In this document: positions 1-7,691 of the stretch, piece after piece
How the letters are laid out: the number at the start of each line of letters is the position of its first letter
How positions within the stretch are numbered: the stretch's first letter is position 1
Origin: Kiritimatiellia bacterium
GTDB lineage: Bacteria; Verrucomicrobiota; Kiritimatiellia; JAAZAB01
DNA: 55,129 nucleotides
Assembly: GCA_028718125.1 (NCBI GenBank)
Contig: JAQUMN010000024.1
Coordinates: forward strand, 1 to 55,129
Reading direction: 5' to 3'
Notes under the pieces: generated by a model
What the model was told of the DNA's origin: nothing
The model's database searches: none
Seen by the model: only the letters and a program-made list of their open reading frames with translations
Position numbers and translations under genes: made by a program

Positions 1-7
1 AGGGCAA

Positions 8-205
8 ATGACAATCCAGAACCAAAAAGGTCAAATAATCATCAGGTATGAAAATGCCGGCACAACGAAGGCGGAGCGCAAGGCGATATTTCGACGCAAC
101 CTTGATCAATTCGAGAAAGACGCGCATGCCGGAAAGCTGATTTGTTTGTCGGACTTAATTGGACAGGCGGAAGCGATTCATATTGAGAACATAGAGAGTA
201 AATAA
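8..205 (+). CDS. small hypothetical protein, phage-like region
   Basis: This 65-residue ORF starts at ATG 8, very close to the window edge, so its upstream signals are mostly out of view. It is charged, with no membrane segment and no motif I recognise. It ends in TAA 15 nt before the next ORF, and a strong AGGAGG site for that ORF follows its stop. The run of short, tightly packed + strand ORFs up to 1351 resembles the accessory-gene part of a phage or prophage. The function is unknown. The coding call rests on spacing and a protein-like composition only. Confidence 0.5.
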   Translation: MTIQNQKGQIIIRYENAGTTKAERKAIFRRNLDQFEKDAHAGKLICLSDLIGQAEAIHIENIESK

Positions 206-219
206 AGGAGGGCCCGAAG

Positions 220-414
220 ATGAAAAACAAAGTTTACAGCACAGGATTCCAGGACTGGAAAGAAGCGATCGAAAAACTTGACGGCACGGAACCAATCGAA
301 ATCACAAAAGATTTTTTTGATTATTTCCTTGGCGTGTTGCCGCCAGTTGGCTGGAGTTGTCTGGTCGCCTTGGCGAATGGTCGCGAGGTTAAAGCCAACT
401 TTTTATTTGCGTAG
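220..414 (+). CDS. small hypothetical protein, possibly cut short by an in-frame TAG
   Basis: The start at ATG 220 is preceded by a strong AGGAGGG ribosome-binding site. The 64-residue product has the motif FFDYFLGVLPPVGW near the middle, which resembles small phage or plasmid proteins, but I cannot name the family. The TAG at 412-414 is followed in the same frame by 26 more protein-like codons (including FWTTDGRYFAGRTNEI) to a TGA at 493-495, so the natural product may be 91 residues. An amber mutation, a sequence error or readthrough could each explain this. The neighbours are other small phage-like ORFs. Confidence 0.55.
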   Translation: MKNKVYSTGFQDWKEAIEKLDGTEPIEITKDFFDYFLGVLPPVGWSCLVALANGREVKANFLFA

Positions 415-543
415 GGTCGTGATTATAAGCGCGCTTTCTGGACAACGGACGGGCGCTATTTTGCCGGACGCACGAACGAAATCAACAAGGCATGACAGCA
501 AACGCCGGGCCGCGCATGGTACACGCGGAGAGGAGATCAGAAC

Positions 544-846
544 ATGACAACAGAACAAAAGCAGAATTGGATGATTCAGCGGAAGCGGACGCAGACTGAA
601 ATCCTGCAGGCGCTCAAATTGGCGTTACCGGAGATATGGCCGGCGGTGGGAATAGTCGGGAAATGGGTCTGGATTCAATTCCAGACCAAGCCCGAGGCGC
701 CGATATTGGAAGGCTTAAAGGCGCTCGGCTTTAGCTGGTCCAGCCGGCGCGGGTGCTGGCAGCATCCGTGCGGGAACTGGTCAGGCGGCGCGAAAGGCGA
801 TCCGCGCGAGCGCTACGGCATGGTCCGTGCAGAGGAACTCAAATGA
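544..846 (+). CDS. hypothetical protein of phage/plasmid type
   Basis: ATG 544 is preceded by a GAGGAGAT ribosome-binding site. The 100-residue product has a basic, helical N-terminus and a region around residues 45-85 with the pattern LKALGFSWSSRRGCWQHPCG. This kind of 'GFxWxxxxGCWQ' block is typical of small proteins carried by phages and mobile elements, whose role is not known to me. It contains no catalytic motif that I can identify. It lies in a co-directional run with the genes at 220 and 862, and its TGA is 13 nt before the next ATG. Confidence 0.6.
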   Translation: MTTEQKQNWMIQRKRTQTEILQALKLALPEIWPAVGIVGKWVWIQFQTKPEAPILEGLKALGFSWSSRRGCWQHPCGNWSGGAKGDPRERYGMVRAEELK

Positions 847-861
847 CGAAAGGGTGACAGC

Positions 862-1050
862 ATGCAAACGGTACAAAACCAATCAATTATCAGGCCGGTA
901 TGGTGTGGCAATGATGACTGCATGGTAGGAGTGGCGCGACTGTATGACGACGGGTCATATCAGATGATCGTGAAAGGTTGCGGCCATGCGCCGAATATCC
1001 CAACACGAGAATCCATCAAAGCGGCAATAGCGGCAAAAGGAAACCCATGA
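862..1050 (+). CDS. small hypothetical protein, phage-like
   Basis: This is a 62-residue ORF starting at ATG 862, with a weak AAGGGTGAC ribosome-binding site upstream. The sequence contains spaced cysteines (CGNDDC and GCGH), which could bind a metal, but there are only three and no known zinc-ribbon spacing. Its TGA overlaps the ATG of the next ORF (ATGA at 1047-1050), a signature of translational coupling. This supports it as a real gene in the phage-like block. The function is unknown. Confidence 0.5.
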   Translation: MQTVQNQSIIRPVWCGNDDCMVGVARLYDDGSYQMIVKGCGHAPNIPTRESIKAAIAAKGNP

Positions 1051-1277
1051 CCGCGGCGGAACTTCAGGCAGAGCGCGCCTTGACTGCAAGGGTGCAAGCG
1101 ACATGGCGACGAGAACGGAGCAAAACGGACTGGTGGAAGCGGCAGGAAGAACGGAACGAGCAGGAGGCGCTCAAACTGCAGTCCCTCGGTCTGGTGCTGA
1201 TCGTTGTCGGACCGGCCATGTTATTCTGGACCTGGGTACTGGTGATGACGTTATGCGGACTGGAAGTGCGGATATGA
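1047..1277 (+). CDS. small single-pass membrane protein, phage-like
   Basis: The start is chosen at ATG 1047, which overlaps the preceding stop as ATGA. The 76-residue product has a charged amphipathic N-terminal half rich in Arg and Glu (residues 8-45) and one hydrophobic segment near the C-terminus (LVLIVVGPAMLFWTWVLVM, about residues 49-67). The topology is probably cytoplasmic helix then membrane anchor. Small proteins of this design occur among phage lysis or superinfection-exclusion genes, but nothing here proves that role. Its own TGA overlaps another ATG at 1274. Confidence 0.5.
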   Translation: MTAAELQAERALTARVQATWRRERSKTDWWKRQEERNEQEALKLQSLGLVLIVVGPAMLFWTWVLVMTLCGLEVRI

Positions 1278-1351
1278 CCATCACAAAGCGATACAGTGCA
1301 TTGGTGCGAAAGGCTGCTTGGGCGACGCTGTCTATTTCCCGCTATGTGTGA
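1274..1351 (+). CDS. possible 25-residue ORF at the end of the phage-like block
   Basis: ATG 1274 overlaps the preceding TGA (ATGA), the third such overlap in a row, and the frame ends at TGA 1349-1351. The product is 25 residues, basic and otherwise featureless. It could equally be the truncated start of a longer phage gene broken at the junction with the minus-strand ABC cluster, since no + strand coding continues after it. This is inference from spacing. Confidence 0.25.
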   Translation: MTITKRYSALVRKAAWATLSISRYV

Positions 1352-1424
1352 TAGATATTTTGCCAACGGGGTGGCTATATTCTCCTTAGTCGGGCGAGCA
1401 TAATCGAAAAAAAACCCGGATGCC

Positions 1425-2198
1425 TTACGTTTTTGTCTCCAGCCCCCATTTGCGTTGGAGGTGGGACTCAGCCGTGCCAAAAATGAATTTATCCGTCAGG
1501 ATACTGATCGCCGCTATCACAATCATGACGGCAATCACCCTGCTCATATCGTTCAATTCCCTGCCCATCATAAGCAAATGACCTAAGCCCAGATTGACAA
1601 AAAGCAATTCTCCGGCCATGAGCGACCGCCAGGAGAATGACCAGCCCTGCTTCAGTCCCGCCAGTATGGACGGCATGGCCGCGGGAATGATAACTTCACG
1701 AAACAGGGTTATCCGCCGGGCTCCCAAGTTCCTGCCGGCCTTGATAAAAATCGGCTGGACATTTCTCACGCCGGCATGGGTTGCCATGGTGATGGAAAAC
1801 ATCGACCCCATGATCACCACAAAATAAATCGCTCTTTCATTGATGCCAAACCATAACAGCGCCAATGGAAGCCAGCAGATGCTCGGCAGGGTTTGCAGGC
1901 CAAGCGATAAATTGCCGACCGTGTCTTTTACAACGGAAAACCGGCTGATGAGCAGGCCCAGCAGTCCGCCCAATATAACGGAAATACCGTAACCAACCGC
2001 AATCCGCCGCAAACTGATGCCGATGGCCACCCAGAATGTCGAATCCCGAAATCCTTCGGCCAGACTGCGCAGCACGTCAAGCGGGGAAGGGAAAATATAT
2101 CCCGGCCACACCTGTGCCAATGCCAGTCCTTCCCAGATAGCCAGTAGTATTCCGTAAAATAGAATTTGCCTAACGAACCGTGTCTTCATGAAATTCAT
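1425..2198 (-). CDS. ABC transporter permease (nitrate/sulfonate/taurine type)
   Basis: This is the inner-membrane subunit of a binding-protein-dependent importer of the SsuC/TauC/NrtB type. The 257-residue length is usual for the family. Hydrophobic segments are spread over the protein, starting with FYGILLAIWEGLALA. The EAA loop that contacts the ATPase is seen as AGRNLGARRITLFREVIIPAAMP split around a conserved Gly. The ATG overlaps the 3' end of the ATPase gene by 29 nt (an alternative ATG three codons in also overlaps), so the two are translationally coupled. It is last in the order binding protein, ATPase, permease. The substrate cannot be read from the sequence. A sulfur compound fits the CysDN genes elsewhere in the window but is inferred. 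Confidence 0.9.
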   Translation of the reverse strand: MNFMKTRFVRQILFYGILLAIWEGLALAQVWPGYIFPSPLDVLRSLAEGFRDSTFWVAIGISLRRIAVGYGISVILGGLLGLLISRFSVVKDTVGNLSLGLQTLPSICWLPLALLWFGINERAIYFVVIMGSMFSITMATHAGVRNVQPIFIKAGRNLGARRITLFREVIIPAAMPSILAGLKQGWSFSWRSLMAGELLFVNLGLGHLLMMGRELNDMSRVIAVMIVIAAISILTDKFIFGTAESHLQRKWGLETKT

Positions 2199-2958
2199 CT
2201 CTGACGGTTTTTTCTATCTCGCCTTTCAGTTCCTCTAAAATAACCCGGACAATCTCCATGAGTCCGTGGTCTTCAATCCGCCGTGGCCGAGGCAGTGACA
2301 CCGAAACAATATTTTTCAATATGCCCGGACGGGCCGATAAAACCGCCACCCGGTCTCCCAAGCAGACCGCTTCGCGGATGTTATGGGTCACAAAGATGAT
2401 TGTTTTCTTTGTTGTGGTCCAAAGCCGTTGCAATTCATCGTGCAGCATGTCGCGCGTTTGGGCATCCAATGCCGTAAATGGCTCATCCATCAGCAACACC
2501 TGCGGATCCATCGCCAGTGCCCTGGCCAATGCCACCCGCTGTTTCATGCCGCCGGATAATTCGTGGATATAGGCGTCTTTGAATTTGGCCAGATGTACCA
2601 TCTCCAAATGAACCAATGCTGTTTTGCGTCTTTCTTTGGCGGAAATACCTTTCATTTTCAATCCGAATTCCACGTTCTGCAGGACCGTCAACCATGGAAA
2701 CAGCCCAAGTTCCTGAAAAATCATCAGGCGCTCCGGCCCGATATGGTCAATGCGTTTGCCGTTCCATGTTGTTGTACCGCTGTCAGCCGGTTCTAATCCG
2801 GCAATGATGTTCAGTAACGTCGTCTTGCCGCATCCGGATGGGCCGGCAATGCAGAAAAATTCACCGCCCTGAATTTCTAAATGGATGTCCCGAAGAACAG
2901 GTAAAGTTTTGTTCTGATTCGGGAAACTTTTTGAAACATGGTCAATAATCAGGCTCAT
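2170..2958 (-). CDS. ABC transporter ATP-binding protein (nitrate/sulfonate/taurine type)
   Basis: This is the cytoplasmic ATPase that powers the importer. I start it at the ATG with first residues MSLIIDHVSKSF because an AGGGA site lies six bases upstream; an upstream in-frame ATG at 2985 adds nine residues with no clear site. In the 262-residue form, the Walker A motif GPSGCGKTT is at residues 39-47, the Q-loop Gln at 83, the signature LSGGMKQR at 134-141, Walker B LLMDEP at 155-160 and the switch His in VTHN near 192. All catalytic elements are intact. It sits between the binding-protein gene and the permease, and a palindromic repeat separates it from the former. Confidence 0.92.
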   Translation of the reverse strand: MSLIIDHVSKSFPNQNKTLPVLRDIHLEIQGGEFFCIAGPSGCGKTTLLNIIAGLEPADSGTTTWNGKRIDHIGPERLMIFQELGLFPWLTVLQNVEFGLKMKGISAKERRKTALVHLEMVHLAKFKDAYIHELSGGMKQRVALARALAMDPQVLLMDEPFTALDAQTRDMLHDELQRLWTTTKKTIIFVTHNIREAVCLGDRVAVLSARPGILKNIVSVSLPRPRRIEDHGLMEIVRVILEELKGEIEKTVRDEFHEDTVR

Positions 2959-3018
2959 GGCTTCCCTTGCAGTTTCGGCTATCACACTCTGAAATTTAGA
3001 ACCTTATCGAAAATATTA

Positions 3019-3165
3019 TTAACAGCAAAGATCACAAAGACCGCAAAAATTCGACAGCCAGAACCTTCCTCCTTCGTTGTCGATCAATTAATCATAAAGG
3101 ATAAAAATAATATCCGGATATTTTTGCCGCCTTCTCTATGTGCTCTCTGCGTTCCTTGCGGTTAA
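3019..3165. repeat. imperfect inverted repeat, CGCAAAG family (copy 1)
   Basis: The left arm at 3019-3049 reads TTAACAGCAAAGATCACAAA onwards. The right arm at 3121-3165 is its imperfect complement, ending CTTGCGGTTAA. The arms carry short A-rich units spaced about ten bases apart. The right arm contains the TAA stop of the binding-protein gene, so the repeat starts at that stop. It sits between the binding-protein and ATPase genes of one operon, where a hairpin could stabilise or attenuate the message. Related structures are at 7558, 9403, 17413 and 31844. Confidence 0.6.
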
Positions 3166-4190
3166 TATTCCTTGATTTGCGATATTTTTTCTAAATTCAA
3201 TTCCTTCAAGACCTCATTAAGAATGCTCAAATCATAAATGCCCGAAATATCCGGCGGCGTTTTCCCGAGAAATCCCTCGCGGAACGCGCCTTGCGCGGAT
3301 TGAAACAACGAGCCGGCAATCGGATCATAGGTAATGGAAAGCCGGCCAAAGGCGTCATTCAACACGTCCTCCGGTAACCTTTTCCCTGTTATTTTCTGAA
3401 GTTCGCCGTTGATGATTTGTTTGGCTTCAGCCGGATGCGCATTGATCCATTGCGTCAATTCAACGTGTGAGCGAATCCATGCCTTGACCAGTTCCCTGTG
3501 TTTCTTGAGAAAACTCACGGAAACAATCACATGGGCCGTTACAAATTCACCCTTCGGCCATAATGTTCTTTCATCCAGAAACAACGTTCCATTTCCTTCC
3601 CGGATAAGCCGGCTGACCCAGGGCTCCACGGTCCATGCCGCGTCAATTTCCTTCTTCAAAAACAGCGTCAGTTGATCCGGATTATTCATTGGAATGACCC
3701 GTGTGTCGCCGCCTTGCTCTCCAATCTTTATTCCGTTCGTTCTCAGCCATGCGCGCAGAGCCACGTCCTGAGTATTGCCCAGTTGCGGAGATGCAATCCT
3801 GCGGCCATTAAAATCATGGATGGAACTTATGCCGCTGTCCTTGCGGATCACCAGTCCGGCCCCGCCGCTGGTGGCTCCGGCAATAATTCTCAGGGCTTGT
3901 CCTTTTGATTTGACGTAGCCGTTGATGGCGGGATTGGGGCCAATATAAGCCAAGTCCAATTCTCCGGCAAACAGCGCTTCGATGACGGAGGGGCCGGCGT
4001 TGAAAATCGTCCCCCGGATTTCAACGTTTTCTCCAAGGGCTTTTTTGAACGAAGCATTCGCCATTCCGATGATAGCTTGTGAGTGCGTGATGTTGGGGAA
4101 ATATCCCACACGGATGGTTTCAACCGCGTCCGCCCGCATGGCAAAAAAGGCGAAAATGGCAAGGATCGGATATTTTATGCTGCTGAACAT
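3162..4190 (-). CDS. ABC transporter substrate-binding protein (SsuA/TauA/NMT1-like)
   Basis: This is the periplasmic solute-binding protein of the importer. The first ~22 residues form a signal peptide (KYPILAIFAFFAMRADA). The mature part begins ETIRVGYFPNITHSQAI, the usual first strand and ligand-loop of the SsuA/NMT1/THI5-like fold. Further family features are FNAGPSVIEALFAGELDLAY, the VxEPW-like segment AAWTVEPW and a helical C-terminus. The 342-residue length is normal. The start ATG is preceded by a TAAGGT site. The fold binds sulfonates, taurine, nitrate or pyrimidines in different members. A sulfonate or other sulfur ligand is plausible here but unproven. Confidence 0.88.
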   Translation of the reverse strand: MFSSIKYPILAIFAFFAMRADAVETIRVGYFPNITHSQAIIGMANASFKKALGENVEIRGTIFNAGPSVIEALFAGELDLAYIGPNPAINGYVKSKGQALRIIAGATSGGAGLVIRKDSGISSIHDFNGRRIASPQLGNTQDVALRAWLRTNGIKIGEQGGDTRVIPMNNPDQLTLFLKKEIDAAWTVEPWVSRLIREGNGTLFLDERTLWPKGEFVTAHVIVSVSFLKKHRELVKAWIRSHVELTQWINAHPAEAKQIINGELQKITGKRLPEDVLNDAFGRLSITYDPIAGSLFQSAQGAFREGFLGKTPPDISGIYDLSILNEVLKELNLEKISQIKEY

Positions 4191-4497
4191 ATTACCTTAA
4201 TTTTGCACCGGCGAAGATTGCCGCAGATTCAAGGCGTCAAGGACGATGGTGTATTTGCATACTCCAAACCCTTGACAACGCAGAAGATGAGGCAAAATCC
4301 GCCGGCCTCTGTCGGTGAACAACAGGCGTGTTTCCTGAGTTTCTAAATAAATCCAATGGGTGAAACAATAAAATCTATCCCATGTGAAGCCGGACTTTTA
4401 TTGTCAAGCCTTCTATTTATGTCGCGGTTGTTGTTTGTGCGCAATTAAGGGATTAAAAATGCTTGTCCCGTCGTTTTGTTTCATATACATCTTGCTT

Positions 4498-4797
4498 ATG
4501 AGTGATTGCAATATCAAAATTCCTGACGCGTTATATGAGCGGCTGAAAATTTTGGCCAAAGAAAAAGGATATTCTTCGGCGGAAGAAATGGTCCTTCATA
4601 TTCTTGAAAAGGCCGCAGACAATGTGTCCCCGACTGATCCTGCGCTGTCTGGTGTCTTGCCCGGAGTAGCCCTGAGTAAAGTCGAAGGGACGAAGACGGA
4701 AGTTCCAACGAAGGTGGAAACCCTTAGCACAGCCGAACAGGCGATGGTGGAATCCATGAAGCGCCAACTGAAAGGTCTTGGCTATTTCAATGGTTAG
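4498..4797 (+). CDS. ribbon-helix-helix domain protein with LGY C-terminal tail
   Basis: The N-terminal ~42 residues (IKIPDALYERLKILAKEKG, then SSAEEMVLHILEKA) match a CopG/MetJ-type ribbon-helix-helix, a dimeric DNA-binding fold. I prefer the ATG at 4498, which begins exactly at the domain (99 residues). In-frame ATGs at 4459 and 4384 would add a hydrophobic, family-atypical extension. The middle (about residues 50-75) is low in predicted structure and is partly encoded by a palindromic repeat at 4661-4692. The protein ends in MKRQLKGLGYFNG, a tail resembling the ends of the sulfatase-like and CysD proteins here. No toxin gene is adjacent, so it is not an obvious antitoxin. It could be a small transcription factor. 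Confidence 0.65.
   Translation: MSDCNIKIPDALYERLKILAKEKGYSSAEEMVLHILEKAADNVSPTDPALSGVLPGVALSKVEGTKTEVPTKVETLSTAEQAMVESMKRQLKGLGYFNG
4661..4692. repeat. palindromic repeat (GAG-N4-AGTCGA family) inside the RHH gene
   Basis: The stretch contains the core GAGTAAAGTCGA flanked by CCCT and AGGG, the same layout as the palindromes around the GIY-YIG gene (34105-34130 has GAGCGCAGTCGA between ATCCC and GGGAT). Here it lies in frame within the RHH coding sequence and is translated as GVALSKVEGT, in the unstructured middle between the DNA-binding domain and the C-terminal tail. This is seen directly; that it arrived by insertion is inference. Confidence 0.6.
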
Positions 4798-5430
4798 CCC
4801 GCTACTTGTCCGGCGTAGTTTACCCGCCGGAGTTCACCTGCCTAAGGAGGGGCGGCGCCGGAGGCGACCAGGTCCTTGGCGAAGAGAGAAGCGGGTGTAA
4901 GTCAAGAACGTTGAGTGAGGCATAAGAAAGTATAAAAACAGGCAATCATGCGATGATTTATTGTATTAGAACGGATACATAAGGCGCTTCCTTGAGACAT
5001 GTAATGCCCGATGACATGACCACCGGGCGGGGGGATATCGCGCCGGGTCTGCGGGCGCGATGGCGTCCGCGACACGCATTTCGGTTCCCGCCCCGGGGTT
5101 CGAAAAGGGCCGGCAAGTTTGCCGCAGATGTCGGCGCACGGCACGAAGCGCTGGATAGGTATCCGCGCGAGCGCCACAAGCCGGCAGATGCGGCAAAATC
5201 ACCGGCCCGTTTCGAAAGAAATGCGTGGCGCATCTACGCTGCCAACAATACCTTGCCCACTGATCACCAACAAATTTGTCTTACACCCGAGAGAAGCTTT
5301 CTAAGAAATATGCTCTTTACAAATCATGATCATTATATATCATTTAAATGAGCTCAATCGGCGTCCCTATAGAACGCCGAGGGCTGCAGACTTTAGGCTG
5401 TAGCGTAGCCATTAATTGTGGGGGATCCAA
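4798..5430. other. gene-free stretch between RHH and AraC genes
   Basis: There is no convincing gene in this stretch. A hairpin TCCGGCG/CGCCGGA follows the RHH stop at about 4809-4831 but lacks a T-run. From about 5010 to 5230 the DNA is GC-rich, and ORFs are open on both strands at once, which is a composition effect. The AT-rich last ~170 bases before the AraC start are the likely promoter region, but I cannot choose a promoter. The GC-rich part resembles the right end of the window in texture. Confidence 0.5.
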
Positions 5431-6273
5431 ATGAAAACAACATTCAAATCATATTCCTCCAGCGGCGCCTTGTTATTTCAGGTGTTCAAGATCAGCGGGA
5501 AAAAGAGCTCCCAATCGCTCAATCATGGCACAACCGTTGCCTTGCAGTTTATTATCAAGGGCGAGGGGAAATATTTTGTAAACTATCGCTGTTATGATTT
5601 TCGACGAAACAGCCTGCTGCTAAGCAGGCCGAATGATAACCATCGGTGCATGCCGAACAGTGGCTGCTACATGGATAAACTATGCTTGCTGTTTCCGTCG
5701 GGAATGATAGGCGTTTTTTTGCCGATGTCGGTATATCGAAGCCTGCCTTATGTTATATATCTTTCGACGAAGGAAGCTGTTCGAGTAAGGCAGCTGATGC
5801 AGGAAATAAGCGATGGCATTAAAAATAAACCGGTTTACTGGTATAAGAAAATGCTCGCTGAAATCTGGACCCTCATTATAATTTTATATAGAAGCGGACA
5901 GCGTAGAGTGGATACGCCTGACCCTCATCCGGCATTAAAACAGGCATTGGCATTTATTGAAAAGAATTTTCGCTCGGACATAAATATCCAGTCGTTGTGC
6001 AAAAAGCTGGATATGTCGGTGGGCCGTCTTTCACATATTTTTCAGGACGAAATTGGGATGGGAATCAGACATTATATCATCCAACGCAGGGTTGCCGAAG
6101 CTAAATTATTGCTGAATTCCCGGCACTTGGAAGTCAGAGCTATTGCCCGTGAAGTGGGATATCTGGACAATAGGCTTTTCCTGCATGAGTTTAAACTTCT
6201 TACAACGATGACTCCGGAAGAATATCGTTCCGCCCTGTTTGATGAAAAGTCCGATCAAAGGATAACAATATGA
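5431..6273 (+). CDS. AraC-family transcriptional regulator
   Basis: This is a DNA-binding regulator. The start at ATG 5431 follows a GGGGGAT site, giving 280 residues, the usual size of a full AraC protein. The N-terminal half resembles the AraC cupin sensor domain (ALQFIIKGEGKYFVNYR, then RRNSLLLSRPNDNH). The C-terminal ~100 residues hold the two helix-turn-helix motifs: IQSLCKKLDMSVGRLSHIF and, after RRVAEAKLLL, VRAIAREVGYLDNRLFLHEF. In the second motif the family's usual 'F..YFSR.FK' appears as RLFLHEFK. It stands alone, 340 bases before the promoter of the first RHS cassette, so it could control that cassette or the regulator itself. The effector is unknown, probably a sugar. Confidence 0.88.
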   Translation: MKTTFKSYSSSGALLFQVFKISGKKSSQSLNHGTTVALQFIIKGEGKYFVNYRCYDFRRNSLLLSRPNDNHRCMPNSGCYMDKLCLLFPSGMIGVFLPMSVYRSLPYVIYLSTKEAVRVRQLMQEISDGIKNKPVYWYKKMLAEIWTLIIILYRSGQRRVDTPDPHPALKQALAFIEKNFRSDINIQSLCKKLDMSVGRLSHIFQDEIGMGIRHYIIQRRVAEAKLLLNSRHLEVRAIAREVGYLDNRLFLHEFKLLTTMTPEEYRSALFDEKSDQRITI

Positions 6274-6612
6274 TTTGATATTTTGCCCCGGTCTATTCCT
6301 TTCTTCCGCCTGTTTTACCTTTTTCTTTGCCTTCGCCAGACTATCCCGTGGCTCTCGCCTGCAGCACTTCGCGCAGTCCGCCGCAGCGGTTGGGTAGGTG
6401 GGTAGGTGGCCCTGTGGATAGCTACCATGGGGATGAATCGGCGTAGCATTGGCAAAGCCGAGTTGTTGGTTACAGCGTAATTCCGCTTGGTAGCGCCACT
6501 GGCTCGAGCCTGTGTATCTAAAGCTGCTTTGGCAAAGCGGGTTGCTCTGTGGGTAGCTTCACGCGGCAGATTCGAGAGCCGGGATGGCAATAAATAAATC
6601 AAAAAATAACAT
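6274..6612. other. gene-free stretch upstream of RHS cassette 1
   Basis: No gene is supported here. The region has short repeated phrases such as GGTAGGTGGGTAGGTGG, and several GGTAGC words. It turns AT-rich at about 6590, just before the promoter at 6613. A minus-strand frame is open across it but has no ribosome-binding site and an arginine/alanine/threonine-heavy composition typical of chance frames. Confidence 0.4.
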
Positions 6613-6641
6613 TTGACAAAATACTGAAAATATGGGATAAA
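6613..6641 (+). promoter_or_regulatory. putative sigma70-type promoter, cassette 1
   Basis: TTGACA at 6613-6618 is followed after 17 bases by GATAAA at 6636-6641. The same arrangement (TTGACA, 17 bases, GATAAG) lies at the matching place before cassette 2. Between promoter and ATG is a leader of about 105 bases that is nearly identical in both copies from the TACGGTCTTTCTTGTCGCGC block on, suggesting it is functional or recently copied. Confidence 0.55.
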
Positions 6642-6746
6642 CAATAAAATGCGCGTAGATTACGGTCTTTCTTGTCGCGCATGTGTCAACGCCCAGTTAG
6701 TGCGAATAAATTTATCGGATCCAAATTCGCAACAGGAGATAACCAA

Positions 6747-7553
6747 ATGAAACTACGATACGTAGCGGTTAATTTAACCCAACGGGTGCGCATCGCAATG
6801 ATGAGCGTCTTTTTTGTTTTGGGAACTGGCGGGGCGGTTTATTGCCAGGATGCAGGAGGCGACGGGGCTTCTGTTCCATATGCATACGTGATATGGGGGA
6901 AATATGTTGAAGGGGATGCTTGTGCTTTTGAAGAAACGCCGCCCGCATGGGTCCTGGAGGCCTACAAGACGGGAGCCGGCGAGTGGGCGACGAATCCCCC
7001 GTCGTGGCGAGTCGAGGCGATGGCAACAGCCCCCGCCAGCCTTAATCTCGACCTGGATCGGAACCTGCTCCGCGCGGATGGGGTCAGATACTGGATTCAT
7101 TATTTCGATGTTCCGAATGGCTCGCTGTACCTGGACTTGTTGAACAGTAATGGAGTGGCCATCGCGAGCGCTACCAACCTCTTTGGGAACCTGCAACAGG
7201 GGAGCAATCTGGAGGCGGTAGTCTGTCTGGACATTCCTCTGCCGTTGGAGGCGGCGGTCATTCAATTGCGTCGCGGTAGCGGGGAAACGCGGGTTTACGA
7301 ATCGCTGCTGTATGTTGACGAGAGCGGCGCGGATTTGCAGGGGCAGGCCAAAGCGGCCTATTATTATGCGCCCACAGGCAGTGGGGACGCGAAAGATGGC
7401 CAAGCCCAGGCATTGGCAGCGCTTGCTGCGAAGGCGAAGAACGCGAGTGCCGGTAGCCAGGCTGGGAGCAGTACAGGACGCAGGTCGCTGGCCGGGGCAA
7501 AGAAGGACACCGGCGGGACGGTGAATCTGAAGATATTTACGCATCTGGAGTAA
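6747..7553 (+). CDS. secreted protein of unknown function, cassette 1 (paralog of 16584)
   Basis: The ATG at 6747 is chosen because an AGGAGAT site lies directly upstream and is conserved in the paralog; the frame is open further upstream. Residues 1-34 form a signal peptide ending near AVYCQD. The mature protein (268 residues in total) has alternating hydrophobic residues typical of beta strands (NGSLYLDLLNSNGVAIASAT) and an Ala/Gly-rich segment near residues 225-250 before a conserved last strand ending FTHLE. No catalytic motif is recognised; a beta-sandwich binding or structural role is a guess. It opens a three-gene cassette with a lipoprotein and an RHS protein. It is almost identical to its paralog except in the low-complexity C-terminal part. 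Confidence 0.75.
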   Translation: MKLRYVAVNLTQRVRIAMMSVFFVLGTGGAVYCQDAGGDGASVPYAYVIWGKYVEGDACAFEETPPAWVLEAYKTGAGEWATNPPSWRVEAMATAPASLNLDLDRNLLRADGVRYWIHYFDVPNGSLYLDLLNSNGVAIASATNLFGNLQQGSNLEAVVCLDIPLPLEAAVIQLRRGSGETRVYESLLYVDESGADLQGQAKAAYYYAPTGSGDAKDGQAQALAALAAKAKNASAGSQAGSSTGRRSLAGAKKDTGGTVNLKIFTHLE

Positions 7554-7557
7554 AGCA

Positions 7558-7691
7558 GGCACATAGGCACAAAGCGCCAAAGGCACATAGCCGGAGGGGT
7601 ATATTTTTTTATGAAGATGTTTCAGTCCAGATCTATCGGTCATTGGTTTTCAGTCCGAAACTTTGTGTCTTTGTGCCTAAGCGCCTTTGTC
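7558..7691. repeat. imperfect inverted repeat (copy 2) spanning the lipoprotein start
   Basis: The left arm at 7558-7590 (containing TAGGCACAAAGCGCC) and the right arm at 7661-7691 (CTTTGTGTCTTTGTGCCTAA onwards) are imperfect complements sharing an 11-base TAGGCACAAAG match. The lipoprotein start codon at 7611 lies between the arms. The right arm is translated as the hydrophobic signal-peptide stretch FVSLCLSAFV. The same arrangement is seen at the paralogous gene (17413-17520). Confidence 0.6.

Noticed and set aside
1..1351. Alternative genetic code (TAG recoded) in the phage-like block
   Set aside because: Only one gene shows a useful readthrough, and other phage-type ORFs appear to use TAG as a real stop.
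4992..5351. 119-residue + strand ORF in the RHH-AraC gap
   Set aside because: Overlaps several open frames on the other strand in GC-rich DNA, is Arg/Ala/Pro-rich and has no ribosome-binding site or family match.
6774..7643. Long minus-strand ORF opposite the cassette 1 secreted protein
   Set aside because: A shadow of a well-supported gene with signal peptide, ribosome-binding site and a conserved paralog; the opposite frame also recurs at the paralog simply because the DNA is conserved.
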